The notes under the pieces were generated by a model. It searched no databases, was not told where the DNA came from, and saw nothing but the letters and a program-made list of their open reading frames with translations. Positions 7,326-15,269 of a stretch of DNA of 48,518 nucleotides are shown here, one piece after another; position 1 is the first letter of the stretch, and each line of letters begins with the position of its first letter. The position numbers and the translations under genes were made by a program. This stretch comes from AC-69 sp035701505. Lineage in GTDB: Bacteria; Actinomycetota; UBA4738; HRBIN12. Location of the stretch: NCBI GenBank assembly GCA_035701505.1, contig DASSSA010000126.1:1-48518 (forward strand), given 5' to 3'.

Positions 7326-8396
7326 GTGGACCGCATAACGTCTTCGTCTCGCGTCGCTGCCCTCTCCAATGCGCAGATCGCGGAGCTGTTGACACGGGCC
7401 GCGGAGTCGGAGAACGGGCACCGGCGGCGTGCCCTCCAACAGGCCGCCCGAGCCGCATTCCTGTGGCCGGAAGAGGCGGAGACCGTCATCTCGCAGGGTC
7501 ACTCGCTTACTCAGTTCCCGCAGGTGGGCCCATGGATCGCCACGACGATCGAATCCCTGCTGGCCGACCCTCCCGAGATCGTCGAGCCACCGGAGATCCG
7601 CCGAGGGTTCCTCACGCTGGCCGATGCCCGGGCGACGCTGACGGCCAACCCGGATGCGATGGCTTCGCTGCGAAGCGACCTGCAGATGCACACGACCTAC
7701 AGCGACGGCCGGGCCACCCTTCGGGAGATGGTGGGCGCCGCTGAGGCACGCGGGTATGCCCACGTTGCCATCACCGACCATTCCAAGGGCCTTGCCATCG
7801 CCAACGGGATGGACGAGACGAGGCTCGCCGAGCAAGCTCGAGACATCGCCGCCGTCAACGAGGAGCTTGCCGCGGCAGGGCAGCGCTTCCGGGTGCTCCA
7901 CGCGATCGAGATGAACCTGTCACCCGCCGGCGAGGGCGACATGGACCCCACCGCCCTGGCGTCGCTCGATCTCGTCCTCGGCGCGTTCCACTCCAATCTC
8001 CGCGTCACCGAGGACCAGACCGAGCGCTACCTGTCGGCGCTCCGCAACCCCGACGTCCAGGTGCTGGCCCATCCTCGAGGGCGCCGGTACAACGTCCGGC
8101 TGGGCCTGTGGGCCGACTGGCCTCGCGTGATGCGCGCGGCCACGGCCTCGGGTAAAGCCCTTGAGATCGATGCCCATCTGGACCGGCAGGACCTCGACGT
8201 CGGCTTGCTGGAGGTGGCGAAGGAGGCCGGTGCCTTCGTGTCGATCGGCACCGACGCCCATTCCGTGGGGGAGCTCGGATCGATCGAGCTTGGCCTGGCC
8301 GCGGCCCTTGGGGCCGGGATCCCACGTTCCCGGATCCTGAACTTCATGGCCCCGGAGGAGCTGATGGCCTGGGTCGCCGACGTGAGGAGCGGCTGA
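7326..8396 (+). CDS. PHP-domain hydrolase, PolX C-terminal-like, without polymerase domain
   Basis: 356 residues from GTG 7326, which has GAGAGGG upstream; a TTG at 7278 is the alternative. The N-terminal part (ALSNAQIAELLTRAAE and following helices) resembles the helix-hairpin-helix region of PolX. The rest is a PHP metal-dependent domain: DLQMHTTYSDG, AITDHSKG, HAIEMNLSPAG, GAFHSN, AHPRGRR and GTDAHS supply the His/Asp/Glu metal ligands in the expected order. The nucleotidyltransferase domain of PolX is missing, so it is probably a phosphoesterase or 3'-5' nuclease. It converges on the next gene with a 4-base gap. Confidence 0.85.
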   Translation: MDRITSSSRVAALSNAQIAELLTRAAESENGHRRRALQQAARAAFLWPEEAETVISQGHSLTQFPQVGPWIATTIESLLADPPEIVEPPEIRRGFLTLADARATLTANPDAMASLRSDLQMHTTYSDGRATLREMVGAAEARGYAHVAITDHSKGLAIANGMDETRLAEQARDIAAVNEELAAAGQRFRVLHAIEMNLSPAGEGDMDPTALASLDLVLGAFHSNLRVTEDQTERYLSALRNPDVQVLAHPRGRRYNVRLGLWADWPRVMRAATASGKALEIDAHLDRQDLDVGLLEVAKEAGAFVSIGTDAHSVGELGSIELGLAAALGAGIPRSRILNFMAPEELMAWVADVRSG

Positions 8397-8400
8397 ACGC

Positions 8401-8679
8401 TCAGCTCGCCTTGCGGATCGCTTCGATCAGATCCCACTTGCCCATCTTCGACCGGCCGGGGATGCCCTTCTTTTTCGCCACCTCGTACAGCTCCTGGCGG
8501 GTCCGGTCCTCGTAGTCGTGTCCCGGCTTGCCCCCGCGCATCCTGGCCTTGGCCGCCTGGCGGCCGAGGTCCCGCCGCGTCTCGAGCGGAAGGTTGGCGA
8601 TCGTGCGCTTATTGGACGCGGCTCGGCGAGCCTTCTTGATGTTGCGCTTGGCAGCCTGGACCTGCTTCCTCGAAGCCAT
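8401..8679 (-). CDS. Small basic protein with Rho-N/SAP-like C-terminus (DUF7218-like)
   Basis: 92 residues; AAGGAGGTGCGAGCC precedes ATG 8679. The N-terminal 45 residues are very basic (KQVQAAKRNIKKARRAASNKR), suggesting nucleic-acid binding. The C-terminal part TRQELYEVAKKKGIPGRSKMGKWDLIEAIR matches the short helix-extended-loop motif of Rho-N/SAP-type domains. Such proteins are often found near stress and DNA-repair genes, but no role is proven. No clear SigB-like -35 is seen upstream, only a GGGTAC. Confidence 0.75.
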   Translation of the reverse strand: MASRKQVQAAKRNIKKARRAASNKRTIANLPLETRRDLGRQAAKARMRGGKPGHDYEDRTRQELYEVAKKKGIPGRSKMGKWDLIEAIRKAS

Positions 8680-8804
8680 GGCTCGCACCTCCTTGGTGGG
8701 ATCACTGGCCCTTTCCAAGGTTGTACCCGATGGAGACAGGCGGCATGCATACACGTGCGGACCTGCCGATTGGGGTTCGACGAAGGGGCGGTGAGCCCGG
8801 AGTC

Positions 8805-9362
8805 TCAGGCGGTCGCGGGAGCGCCCTGGAGCTGGTGCTCCGGTCCCCACTCCGAGACGAGTGCATCGAGGTCGCGGAGGACGGGGATCCCGTACCGCTT
8901 CTGGAGGGATCCGGTGTCGATCGGGGTCGAGGTCCTCGGCCGAATGAACAGGGCGAGCGGCCTGCAGAACTGGCTCCTCCAACCCTCGGTGCCCAGCAGG
9001 ACCCGGCCCCAAGCTTCGGCCACGCCGAGGACCATGCCGCCGAACCCCGAATCCCGTGGGTCCACCTCCCAGGGGGAGATGCGCTGCTGCTCCCGGCTGG
9101 CCTCGACGGGCAGGTCGTTCAGCCCGTAGAACCCGCAGTCGCAGGTAAGGACGGGGGCTCCCGTCTGGTGCTCGGCTCGCAGGCGGGAGTAGAACCACAA
9201 CCGCCTGTGCTTCAGGATGAAGCACTCCGCCCGGTTCGAGCTCGGGTCCCACCGGTTACGGCCGAAGAACGGGGACTCGAGCCATCCGGCCCGGCCCACA
9301 CGCCACCAGCGATAGCCGCGGAAGCCGCCGACCACCAGGTCGCGGCCGAAGTCCTTCTTCAA
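8805..9362 (-). CDS. Conserved hypothetical protein with CxCG motif
   Basis: 185 residues, rich in Trp and Arg. VGGFRGYRWWRV near the N-terminus and CDCGFYGLNDLP in the middle match a type of actinobacterial hypothetical protein whose middle reads CxCGIYA. No enzyme motif or signal peptide. The proposed start is TTG 9362, because TTGA overlaps the stop of the 42-residue gene upstream, giving translational coupling; GTG at 9335/9338 is possible. Function unknown. Confidence 0.65.
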   Translation of the reverse strand: MKKDFGRDLVVGGFRGYRWWRVGRAGWLESPFFGRNRWDPSSNRAECFILKHRRLWFYSRLRAEHQTGAPVLTCDCGFYGLNDLPVEASREQQRISPWEVDPRDSGFGGMVLGVAEAWGRVLLGTEGWRSQFCRPLALFIRPRTSTPIDTGSLQKRYGIPVLRDLDALVSEWGPEHQLQGAPATA

Positions 9363-9487
9363 CGCCCCGTGGGCTCGGGGACTGGCTCCGTCGTCGCGGG
9401 AGCCGTCTCGGGGGCCTCGACCGGCGCTTCCACGATCCGAGGATCCGGCACGGCCTCTACCTCTCGAACGATCTTTCCGATCCTCAT
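9359..9487 (-). CDS. 42-residue acidic/proline-rich peptide
   Basis: Preceded by a near-perfect ribosome site AAGGAGGTCGCC right before ATG 9487. It begins MRIGKIVREVEAVPDP and continues with repeats of Glu-Ala-Pro and Pro-Val-Pro-Glu. The stop overlaps the TTG start of the next gene (TTGA), so the pair is an operon. A GGGTAT lies at 9541-9536 but without a fitting -35. Function unknown. Confidence 0.55.
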   Translation of the reverse strand: MRIGKIVREVEAVPDPRIVEAPVEAPETAPATTEPVPEPTGR

Positions 9488-9630
9488 GGCGACCTCCTTA
9501 AGGTGAACGTATCGACCACTCTGGCTTCGGAGTTGATACCCGAGGGGGCGGTTCAACGGCGGATCTGGGGAATCCCCGCTCCTTATCGGCGCATTGCCCC
9601 CTTCGCGGAGGGGGCCAATCCGGGAGGCAA

Positions 9631-9656
9631 GTTTGGGCCGGCACCGTCTCGGGAAT
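9631..9656 (+). promoter_or_regulatory. Predicted SigB/SigF-type promoter P2
   Basis: GTTTGG (9631-9636), 14 bases, GGGAAT (9651-9656), upstream of the sensor-phosphatase gene. Transcription would start near 9663, giving a leader of about 117 bases. A 7-bp GC stem (9596-9602 with 9609-9615) lies just before it. The rest of 9488-9779 shows no gene. Confidence 0.5.
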
Positions 9657-9779
9657 CCCTGGACCCGAGGAAGGGAATTCGAGGGGGAGGCGACAAGAGG
9701 AGCTGACGGCAAGCCGCTCGGGTCCGGGACCTTCCGTGGTTCGCAGGGCCGCGAGGATCGGAGCTCGCGGTCGTTTTCG

Positions 9780-12700
9780 ATGTGCACGGCGGGACTCGTG
9801 ACCTCTCGACAGAGCCTCCCCTTATCTGTTCGGCGGTACCCTGTGTTGCCCGACAGCGTGGCCCTGGCTCGCAGGGAGATCGAACAGCTCCTTCCTAATC
9901 TCCGGCCGGCGTGTCTTGAAACTCTGCGGCTTCTGGTCAGCGAGGTCGTCACGAACGCCATCAGGCACGGTCCCAGAGGATCCGACGCAGCGACCGTCAT
10001 GCGCGTCGAGGTCCTGGGGGACCGCGTCCGAGTCGAGATCGAGGACACGGGAGGGGGCTTCTCCCCTCCTGGCCCTCCGAAGGCGGACGGGAGCGGCGGG
10101 TGGGGCCTCTTCCTGGTCGACGAGCTGGCCGATCGGTGGGGGATCCGGGATGGACCTCCCACCCGAGTGTGGTTCGAGGTCGACGCCTGCCTGATCCCCG
10201 AGCGGGCGCGCCCGCCGGGCGTGTGGCCGGACATCCATGAAACGTTCGTGCTCGAAAGCGTGCGGGCCGCGGTCGTGGCCACCGATGTGGAAGGGATGGT
10301 CACGCGGTGGAACCCACAAGCCGAGGCTCTGTTCGGGTGGAGCCCGGACGAGGCGGTCGGAAGCGATCTCGCCGCTCTCCTCTTCCCGGATGAAGCCGAT
10401 GTGGCTTCGGCGGCCTTCGCCGAACGCCTTCGCACGGGAGGATCCTGGGACGGCGATTGGGAGACCCGGCGGAACGACGGGAAGATCGCGCTGGTCCACG
10501 TATCGGCATCCCCTCTCCACGGTGAGAGGGGTGCGCCGGGCGGCGTCGTGACGGCGTGGTTCGACATCGGCGATCGCAAGCGGGTGGAGCGAGAGCTGGA
10601 GAAGCGTGTCGCCGAGCTGCGGGAATCCGAGCGTAACCTCCGGCTGATCACCGAGAACTCGCCGATCGCAATCCTGGCCTACGACCTCGACGAGAAGCTT
10701 CTCTACGTAAACCAAGCCGTGGAGGAGCTCACCGGCTTCTCTCCCGATGAGATCGGGGAACGCGCCTACCTCGATCTCGTCCATCCAGGGGACCGCAAAC
10801 ACGTCGAGGAGCGATGGCGATGGTTGCTCGCCGGCGGCCACATCGATGACGAAGAGGTCCGCCTGATCACCAAGGGAGGGGCCGTCAAGTGGTCGCTCTC
10901 CTCCTGGGGACCGCTCATGGACGAAGACGGGCGGCGCGTAGGCATCCAGGGGCGTGAACTCGACGTGACCCAACGGAAGCGGACGGAGCTCGCCCTTCAG
11001 GAGAGCGAGCAACGACTTCGAATCGCATTGTCGGCGGGAAGCATGGGGACCTGGGATTGGGACATCCGCAAGGGCCGGGTGGGTTGGTCGATGGAGCTGG
11101 AGAAGATCCACGGCCTGGAGCCGGGCACGTTCGGGGGGACGTTCGAGGACTCGACCCGGGACATCCACCCTGAAGATCGCGAGCACGTGCTCGAGTCCAT
11201 CCAGAAGGCCGTGACCGAAGGCGCGGACTACGTCCTGGACTATCGGATCGTCCGTCCGGATGGCGTCGTTCGGTGGGTCAGCGCGCGGGGGCAGGCTTTC
11301 CACGACGAGACGGGCCGAGCGGTGCGGATGGCCGGGGTCTCTTCCGACATCACGGAGCGCAAGGAGACGGAACGGCGGCTCGCCGTCCAGTCCGCCGTGT
11401 CTCGTGTCCTGGCCGAGGCGTCGGGCGTGGAGGAGGCCACGCCGAAGCTGATCGAGGCCGTCGCCGAGGCGCTCGCGTGGGAGCTCGGCAACCTGTGGCA
11501 GGTTGACGAGCAGGCGGGGGTCCTCAGGTATGCCGGAGGCTGGTGCTCGCAGGCCAGCCGGGCCAAGGAGTTCCTGACCAAGTGCCGCGAGTTCCTGTAC
11601 ACGCGCGGGGTTGGTCTCCCCGGACGGGTGTGGCAATCGGCCGCCTCGGCATGGATCCCCGACGTGGCCCTCGACGAGAACTTTCCTCGAGCGCCGTTCG
11701 CCGCGGAGGCCGGCCTCCACGCGGCGTTCGCCTTTCCCATCACGCTCGGGGACCAGGTCCTGGGCGTGCTCGAGTTCTTCAGCCCTCGGATCCGGGAGCC
11801 GGACCCTGCCCTGTTGGAGACGGTCGCCGCCATCGGCCGCCAGATCGGCCAATTCCTGGAGCGCGAGCTGGCGGAAGGGGCTGTGACCGAGAGCGAGGCG
11901 CGGAAGTCAGCCATCCTGGAATCGGCGCTCGAGGCCATCGTCACGATGCGGGAGGACGGGACGATCGTCGAGATGAACCCGGCCGCCGCCCAGATGTTCG
12001 GGATCGATCGTGACGAGGCGGTCGGTCGGGAGCTCGCGGAACTGATCATCCCCGAGAACCTGAGGTCCAGACATCGCGAGGCGCTGGAGCGCTACCGACG
12101 GACGGGCCACGGGCGCATGCTCGGCAAGCGGTTGGAGCTGTCCGGGCTTCGTTCCGATGGGACGGTATTCCCCATCGAGCTCACGGTCACGCGGGTGGAC
12201 CTTCCCGGCCCCGCGCTGTTCACCGGATACGTGAGGGACATCACGGATCGACGTCGAACCGAGGAGCTCCGCTCTCGTCTGCTGGAGAGCGAGCGGAGCG
12301 CCAGGGCCGAGGCCGAGGCCGCCAGGGAGCGCGCGGCCTACCTCGCCGAGGCGAGCGTGATCCTAGCCTCGTCCCTCGACGTGCGACGGACCCTGAGGCA
12401 GGTCGCTCGGCTCACCGTCCCGCGCCTTGCCGACTGGTGCAGCGTGGAGATGGTCGAGCCCGACGGCAGCATCCGGTCCGTGGCGGTGGCTCATGCGGAC
12501 CCGAAGAAGGTGGCGCTGGCCCGGGAGTATCGGCGGCGCTATCCACCGGACCAGTCCGCAGATTCCGGCATCGGCTCGGTCATCCGGACCGGCCGTTCCG
12601 AGCTCCTTGAGGACATCCCCGACCAGGTCCTACAGGAGGGGACGGACCCCGAGCAGCTCGAGTTCGCCCGATCGCTCCACGTGCGTTCGGCCATGATCGT

Positions 12701-13571
12701 CCCCCTCGTGGCCGAGGGTGGTTCGCTCGGTGCGATTTCATTCGCCTCGTCGGAGTCCGGGAAGCGCTTCGGCCAGGCCCACCTGGAGTTGGCCGAGGAT
12801 CTGGCCCACCGGGCGGCGGTGGCCGTTGTGAACGCGCGACGGTACGAGGAACGGAGCCACGTCGCCCGAACACTCCAGCGTAGCCTCCTTCCTCAGCGGC
12901 TCCCCAACATCCCCGGCGTGGAGATCGCCGCGTTCTACCAGCCCGCCGGCCTCGCCAGGACTGAGGTTGGGGGCGACTTCTACGACGCCTTCGAGGTTGG
13001 CGAGGGGGCATGGGGCATCGTGATCGGCGACGTCTGCGGAAAGGGGGTTGAGGCGGCGGCCATGACCGGGACCGCCCGGCACGCGATCCGGGCTGCGGCC
13101 ATGCACCAGGTCCGCCCGAGCGGTGTGCTGGCGGACTTGAACGAGGTCCTGCGGCGCGAGGAGGGAGAAGGATTCTGCACGGTTGCCATGGGACGCCTCG
13201 AGTCGCGGCACGGCGGCGCCACCCTCACGGTCTCGTCCGGCGGCCACCCCCTCCCGGTCGTACTTCGCCGCGATGGCTCGGTCGAGACCGTCGGCTCCCC
13301 TGGCACCCTCGTCGGCATCTTCGAGGACGTGGAATTGCATGACGGGAGGGTGAAGCTGCAACGCGGTGACACGGTGGTCTTCTACACCGACGGCTTGATC
13401 GACGCGCGCCGAAGCGAGCCGATCGATGACGCGGCGCTCGATGCGCTGCTGGCCACGTGCCGGGATCTGGACGCCATGGGGACCATCGAGTGTTTCCACG
13501 ACGCGGTGGCGGACCCCGAGGGCGAGTCACCCGACGACATCGCCATCCTGGCGCTTCGGATCGTTCCCTAG
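9780..13571 (+). CDS. Multi-sensor protein: RsbW-type kinase, PAS/GAF sensors and SpoIIE (PP2C) phosphatase
   Basis: 1263 residues from ATG 9780 (GTG 9798 possible; both have weak ribosome sites). Domains in order: HATPase/anti-sigma kinase about 20-130 with intact N-box SEVVTNAIRHG (Asn59), G1 DTGGG (Asp89) and GGWGLFLV; PAS about 150-265; PAS 280-400; PAS 405-525; GAF 540-695; PAS 705-820; GAF 850-1025; SpoIIE/PP2C 1030-1263 with LLPQRLP, GGDFYD (near 1064), GDVCGKG, SSGGHPLP, FYTDGL and SPDDIAIL. The phosphatase should dephosphorylate STAS anti-sigma antagonists and release the sigma factor, while the kinase domain could do the reverse. No membrane segment, so signals are cytoplasmic. It lies in the same block as its likely STAS targets. 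Confidence 0.92.
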   Translation: MCTAGLVTSRQSLPLSVRRYPVLPDSVALARREIEQLLPNLRPACLETLRLLVSEVVTNAIRHGPRGSDAATVMRVEVLGDRVRVEIEDTGGGFSPPGPPKADGSGGWGLFLVDELADRWGIRDGPPTRVWFEVDACLIPERARPPGVWPDIHETFVLESVRAAVVATDVEGMVTRWNPQAEALFGWSPDEAVGSDLAALLFPDEADVASAAFAERLRTGGSWDGDWETRRNDGKIALVHVSASPLHGERGAPGGVVTAWFDIGDRKRVERELEKRVAELRESERNLRLITENSPIAILAYDLDEKLLYVNQAVEELTGFSPDEIGERAYLDLVHPGDRKHVEERWRWLLAGGHIDDEEVRLITKGGAVKWSLSSWGPLMDEDGRRVGIQGRELDVTQRKRTELALQESEQRLRIALSAGSMGTWDWDIRKGRVGWSMELEKIHGLEPGTFGGTFEDSTRDIHPEDREHVLESIQKAVTEGADYVLDYRIVRPDGVVRWVSARGQAFHDETGRAVRMAGVSSDITERKETERRLAVQSAVSRVLAEASGVEEATPKLIEAVAEALAWELGNLWQVDEQAGVLRYAGGWCSQASRAKEFLTKCREFLYTRGVGLPGRVWQSAASAWIPDVALDENFPRAPFAAEAGLHAAFAFPITLGDQVLGVLEFFSPRIREPDPALLETVAAIGRQIGQFLERELAEGAVTESEARKSAILESALEAIVTMREDGTIVEMNPAAAQMFGIDRDEAVGRELAELIIPENLRSRHREALERYRRTGHGRMLGKRLELSGLRSDGTVFPIELTVTRVDLPGPALFTGYVRDITDRRRTEELRSRLLESERSARAEAEAARERAAYLAEASVILASSLDVRRTLRQVARLTVPRLADWCSVEMVEPDGSIRSVAVAHADPKKVALAREYRRRYPPDQSADSGIGSVIRTGRSELLEDIPDQVLQEGTDPEQLEFARSLHVRSAMIVPLVAEGGSLGAISFASSESGKRFGQAHLELAEDLAHRAAVAVVNARRYEERSHVARTLQRSLLPQRLPNIPGVEIAAFYQPAGLARTEVGGDFYDAFEVGEGAWGIVIGDVCGKGVEAAAMTGTARHAIRAAAMHQVRPSGVLADLNEVLRREEGEGFCTVAMGRLESRHGGATLTVSSGGHPLPVVLRRDGSVETVGSPGTLVGIFEDVELHDGRVKLQRGDTVVFYTDGLIDARRSEPIDDAALDALLATCRDLDAMGTIECFHDAVADPEGESPDDIAILALRIVP

Positions 13572-13840
13572 CCTGACGTCCCCTTAGGAGGGGGCACGGT
13601 GTCCTCGGAGGCGCGCCGTTCTACGTGCAGGGACCGGTCGGCCCTGGCCAGGGAGGCGCCCGTCACCTCGTGGCCGCACGTGTAGACGTCGACCTCGCTG
13701 GAATCGGCGAGCTGCGTGGGGGTGCCCTCGAGCTCGCCCGTCCCCCCGTCAAAGACCAGGTCCTTCAACTCTCCTCGCCCGCAGATGGGGCACCGGGTGG
13801 CCCGGGCCTCCCGTCCGGGGGAACCGTCGCGTAGTGGCAT
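13568..13840 (-). CDS. Small CxxC (zinc-finger-like) protein
   Basis: 90 residues from ATG 13840. CPICGRGELKDL is one knuckle and YTCGHEVTG a possible second; the tail is basic with a Pro/Lys end. Between them is a short acidic, Thr-rich region. This resembles small actinobacterial proteins with a CPxCG...CGH pattern, with no known function. Its predicted SigB-like promoter places the transcript start only a few bases before the ATG, so it is probably leaderless. Its TAG stop shares a CTAG with the phosphatase stop on the other strand. Confidence 0.7.
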   Translation of the reverse strand: MPLRDGSPGREARATRCPICGRGELKDLVFDGGTGELEGTPTQLADSSEVDVYTCGHEVTGASLARADRSLHVERRASEDTVPPPKGTSG

Positions 13841-13866
13841 GTTTTCGTCATTCCCCTCCCGGGTAA
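13841..13866 (+). promoter_or_regulatory. Predicted SigB/SigF-type promoter P4 (topoisomerase IB)
   Basis: GTTTTC (13841-13846), 14 bases, GGGTAA (13861-13866). The start site would be near 13873, only 6-7 bases before GTG 13880. It overlaps promoter P3 on the other strand, each -10 lying in the other's spacer. Confidence 0.6.
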
Positions 13867-13875
13867 TCGTGAAAC
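13850..13875 (-). promoter_or_regulatory. Predicted SigB/SigF-type promoter P3 (CxxC protein)
   Basis: On the minus strand GTTTCA (13875-13870), 14 bases, GGGAAT (13855-13850). The start site would be near 13843-13846, giving an almost leaderless transcript from ATG 13840. It is interlocked with P4. Confidence 0.6.
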
Positions 13876-13879
13876 CACC

Positions 13880-14932
13880 GTGGAACCGCCGTCTCGGATC
13901 CGTCGCGTCCACACTGCCGCCCCAGGCTTCACCAGACGCCGTCGGGGCCGGGGCTTCTCCTACCTCGACGAGCGAGGGCAACCGATCTTTGATCCCAAGG
14001 TCGTCGAGCGGATCCGCACCCTCGCCATCCCTCCTGCCTGGTCGAACGTTTGGATCTCGCCGGATCCGCTCGGTCACCTCCAGGCGTCGGGGACCGACGC
14101 CGCGGGTCGGAAGCAGTATCTGTATCACGAGCGCTGGCGGAGGTGGCGGGACCGGCAGAAGTTCCACAAGATGCACGACTTCGCCAGATCCCTTCCGGAG
14201 CTTCGCAGTCGGCTGGAACAGGATCTGAAGGACGAAGGGCTCACCAGAGAGCGCGTGCTCGCGTGCGCGGTGCGCCTGCTCGATCTGGGGTTCTTCCGTA
14301 TCGGTTCGGAGAGCTATGCGGCCCGAAACGGCTCGTTCGGCCTGGCCACGATGCGCAAGGAGCACGTCAAGGTGGCCGGTGACGAGGTCCTGTTCGACTA
14401 CACGGCCAAGGGGGGGAAGCGACGGGTCCAAGCGATCACCGACCCCGACGCGAAGGAGGTGCTCCGCCGGTTGAAAGGCAGGCGGAACGGTGGATCGGAG
14501 CTCCTCGCCTACTCGACGAGCGAGGGGTGGAAGGATGTCCGGTCTTTGGAGATAAACGACTACATCAAGGAAACGGGCCGGGGGCCGTTCTCCGCCAAGG
14601 ACTTCAGGACCTGGCACGGGACGGTGCTCGCCGCCGTGGCCCTGGCCACGGCCGACGACGTCGGACCATCACTCTCCGCCCGCAAGCGCGGCGTTGCCCG
14701 GGCCATCCGCGAGGTGGCGGAGTATCTGGGGAACACACCGGCGGTGGCTCGCGCGTCATACGTGGATCCTCGGGTGCTCGACCGGTTCCTGGAAGGGGAG
14801 ACGATCCGCCCCGCTCTCGGGGCGGTCTCGCCGGATGAGCTTTCCGACCCGGCCATGCGGCTGAAGGTGGAGCGAGCCGTCCTGGACCTCATCGAGAGCG
14901 CGCCCCACCCGGGCGAGCGACAGGCTGCGTGA
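13880..14932 (+). CDS. DNA topoisomerase IB
   Basis: 350 residues, the size of bacterial/poxvirus-type topoisomerase IB. The catalytic set is visible: Arg in FFRIGSESYA, Lys in DYTAKGGKRR, the RxxH pair in DFRTWHGT (Arg243, His246) and the nucleophile Tyr294 in ARASYVDPRVL. It relaxes positive and negative supercoils through a 3'-phosphotyrosine. Such genes are scattered in bacteria and often travel with stress or repair functions. The GTG 13880 start has no ribosome site and lies just after the predicted P4 start site, suggesting near-leaderless translation. It is the only topoisomerase in the window. Confidence 0.95.
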   Translation: MEPPSRIRRVHTAAPGFTRRRRGRGFSYLDERGQPIFDPKVVERIRTLAIPPAWSNVWISPDPLGHLQASGTDAAGRKQYLYHERWRRWRDRQKFHKMHDFARSLPELRSRLEQDLKDEGLTRERVLACAVRLLDLGFFRIGSESYAARNGSFGLATMRKEHVKVAGDEVLFDYTAKGGKRRVQAITDPDAKEVLRRLKGRRNGGSELLAYSTSEGWKDVRSLEINDYIKETGRGPFSAKDFRTWHGTVLAAVALATADDVGPSLSARKRGVARAIREVAEYLGNTPAVARASYVDPRVLDRFLEGETIRPALGAVSPDELSDPAMRLKVERAVLDLIESAPHPGERQAA

Positions 14933-14977
14933 GCCGCCCCGGGTCTGTCCCTCGCTGCGGCGTCGGGTGCGACCCAT

Positions 14978-15003
14978 GTTTGGGCGCATCGCGCACCGGG
15001 AAT
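14978..15003 (+). promoter_or_regulatory. Predicted SigB/SigF-type promoter P5
   Basis: GTTTGG (14978-14983), 14 bases, GGGAAT (14998-15003). It starts transcription near 15010, 23 bases before the ATG of the small membrane protein. Confidence 0.6.
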
Positions 15004-15032
15004 GCAAAGCCACGACGAAATAGGAGGTGGAC

Positions 15033-15206
15033 ATGTTCGGAGTCCTTGCGCTGACCGGTGGGGCCGCGACGTTGCTTTGGATCTTGGCGGTGATCCTCGT
15101 GATCTCCGGCATCGTCACGCTCCTCCGAGGAGGGGTCGTGGCCGGCGTGGTCCTCATCATCGTGGGCCTGCTCGTTGGCCCTGGAGGCGTGAGCATCTGG
15201 AAGTAG
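15033..15206 (+). CDS. Small hydrophobic protein with GPGG motif
   Basis: 57 residues; TAGGAGGTGG stands 4 bases before ATG 15033. Two hydrophobic helices (about 5-30 and 36-50) are separated by a short LLRGG turn, and the end is LVGPGGVSIWK. Tiny two-helix GPGG proteins are common in actinobacteria with no assigned role. A perfectly spaced SigB-like promoter suggests it is a stress membrane protein. Confidence 0.7.
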   Translation: MFGVLALTGGAATLLWILAVILVISGIVTLLRGGVVAGVVLIIVGLLVGPGGVSIWK

Positions 15207-15238
15207 AGCGCACGCGCTTCCCCGATTCGCCCTCCATC

Positions 15239-15269
15239 GATCCGGGAGCCGTCTCACGGCTCCCGGATC
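15239..15269. terminator. Bidirectional terminator hairpin overlapping the sigma gene end
   Basis: Perfect 13-bp stem GATCCGGGAGCCG / CGGCTCCCGGATC with 5-base loop (15252-15256). It lies between convergent genes. There is no strong T-run on either side. The loop holds the stop codon of the sigma gene. Confidence 0.6.

Noticed and set aside
6909..7901. Gly-rich open frame of 330 codons on the minus strand
   Set aside because: It covers the PHP gene and the proline-rich gene in antisense. The plus strand has ribosome sites, a promoter and a real family match.
8723..8728. GGGTAC on the minus strand before the Rho-N-like gene as a SigB-like promoter
   Set aside because: The -35 position reads GCATGC, so only the -10 fits.
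9536..9541. GGGTAT on the minus strand before the 42-codon gene as a SigB-like promoter
   Set aside because: No GTTT at the right distance; the nearest GTTGAA gives a 10-base spacer.
9822..11852. 676-codon minus-strand open frame
   Set aside because: Antisense shadow of the sensor-phosphatase; no family-like motif.
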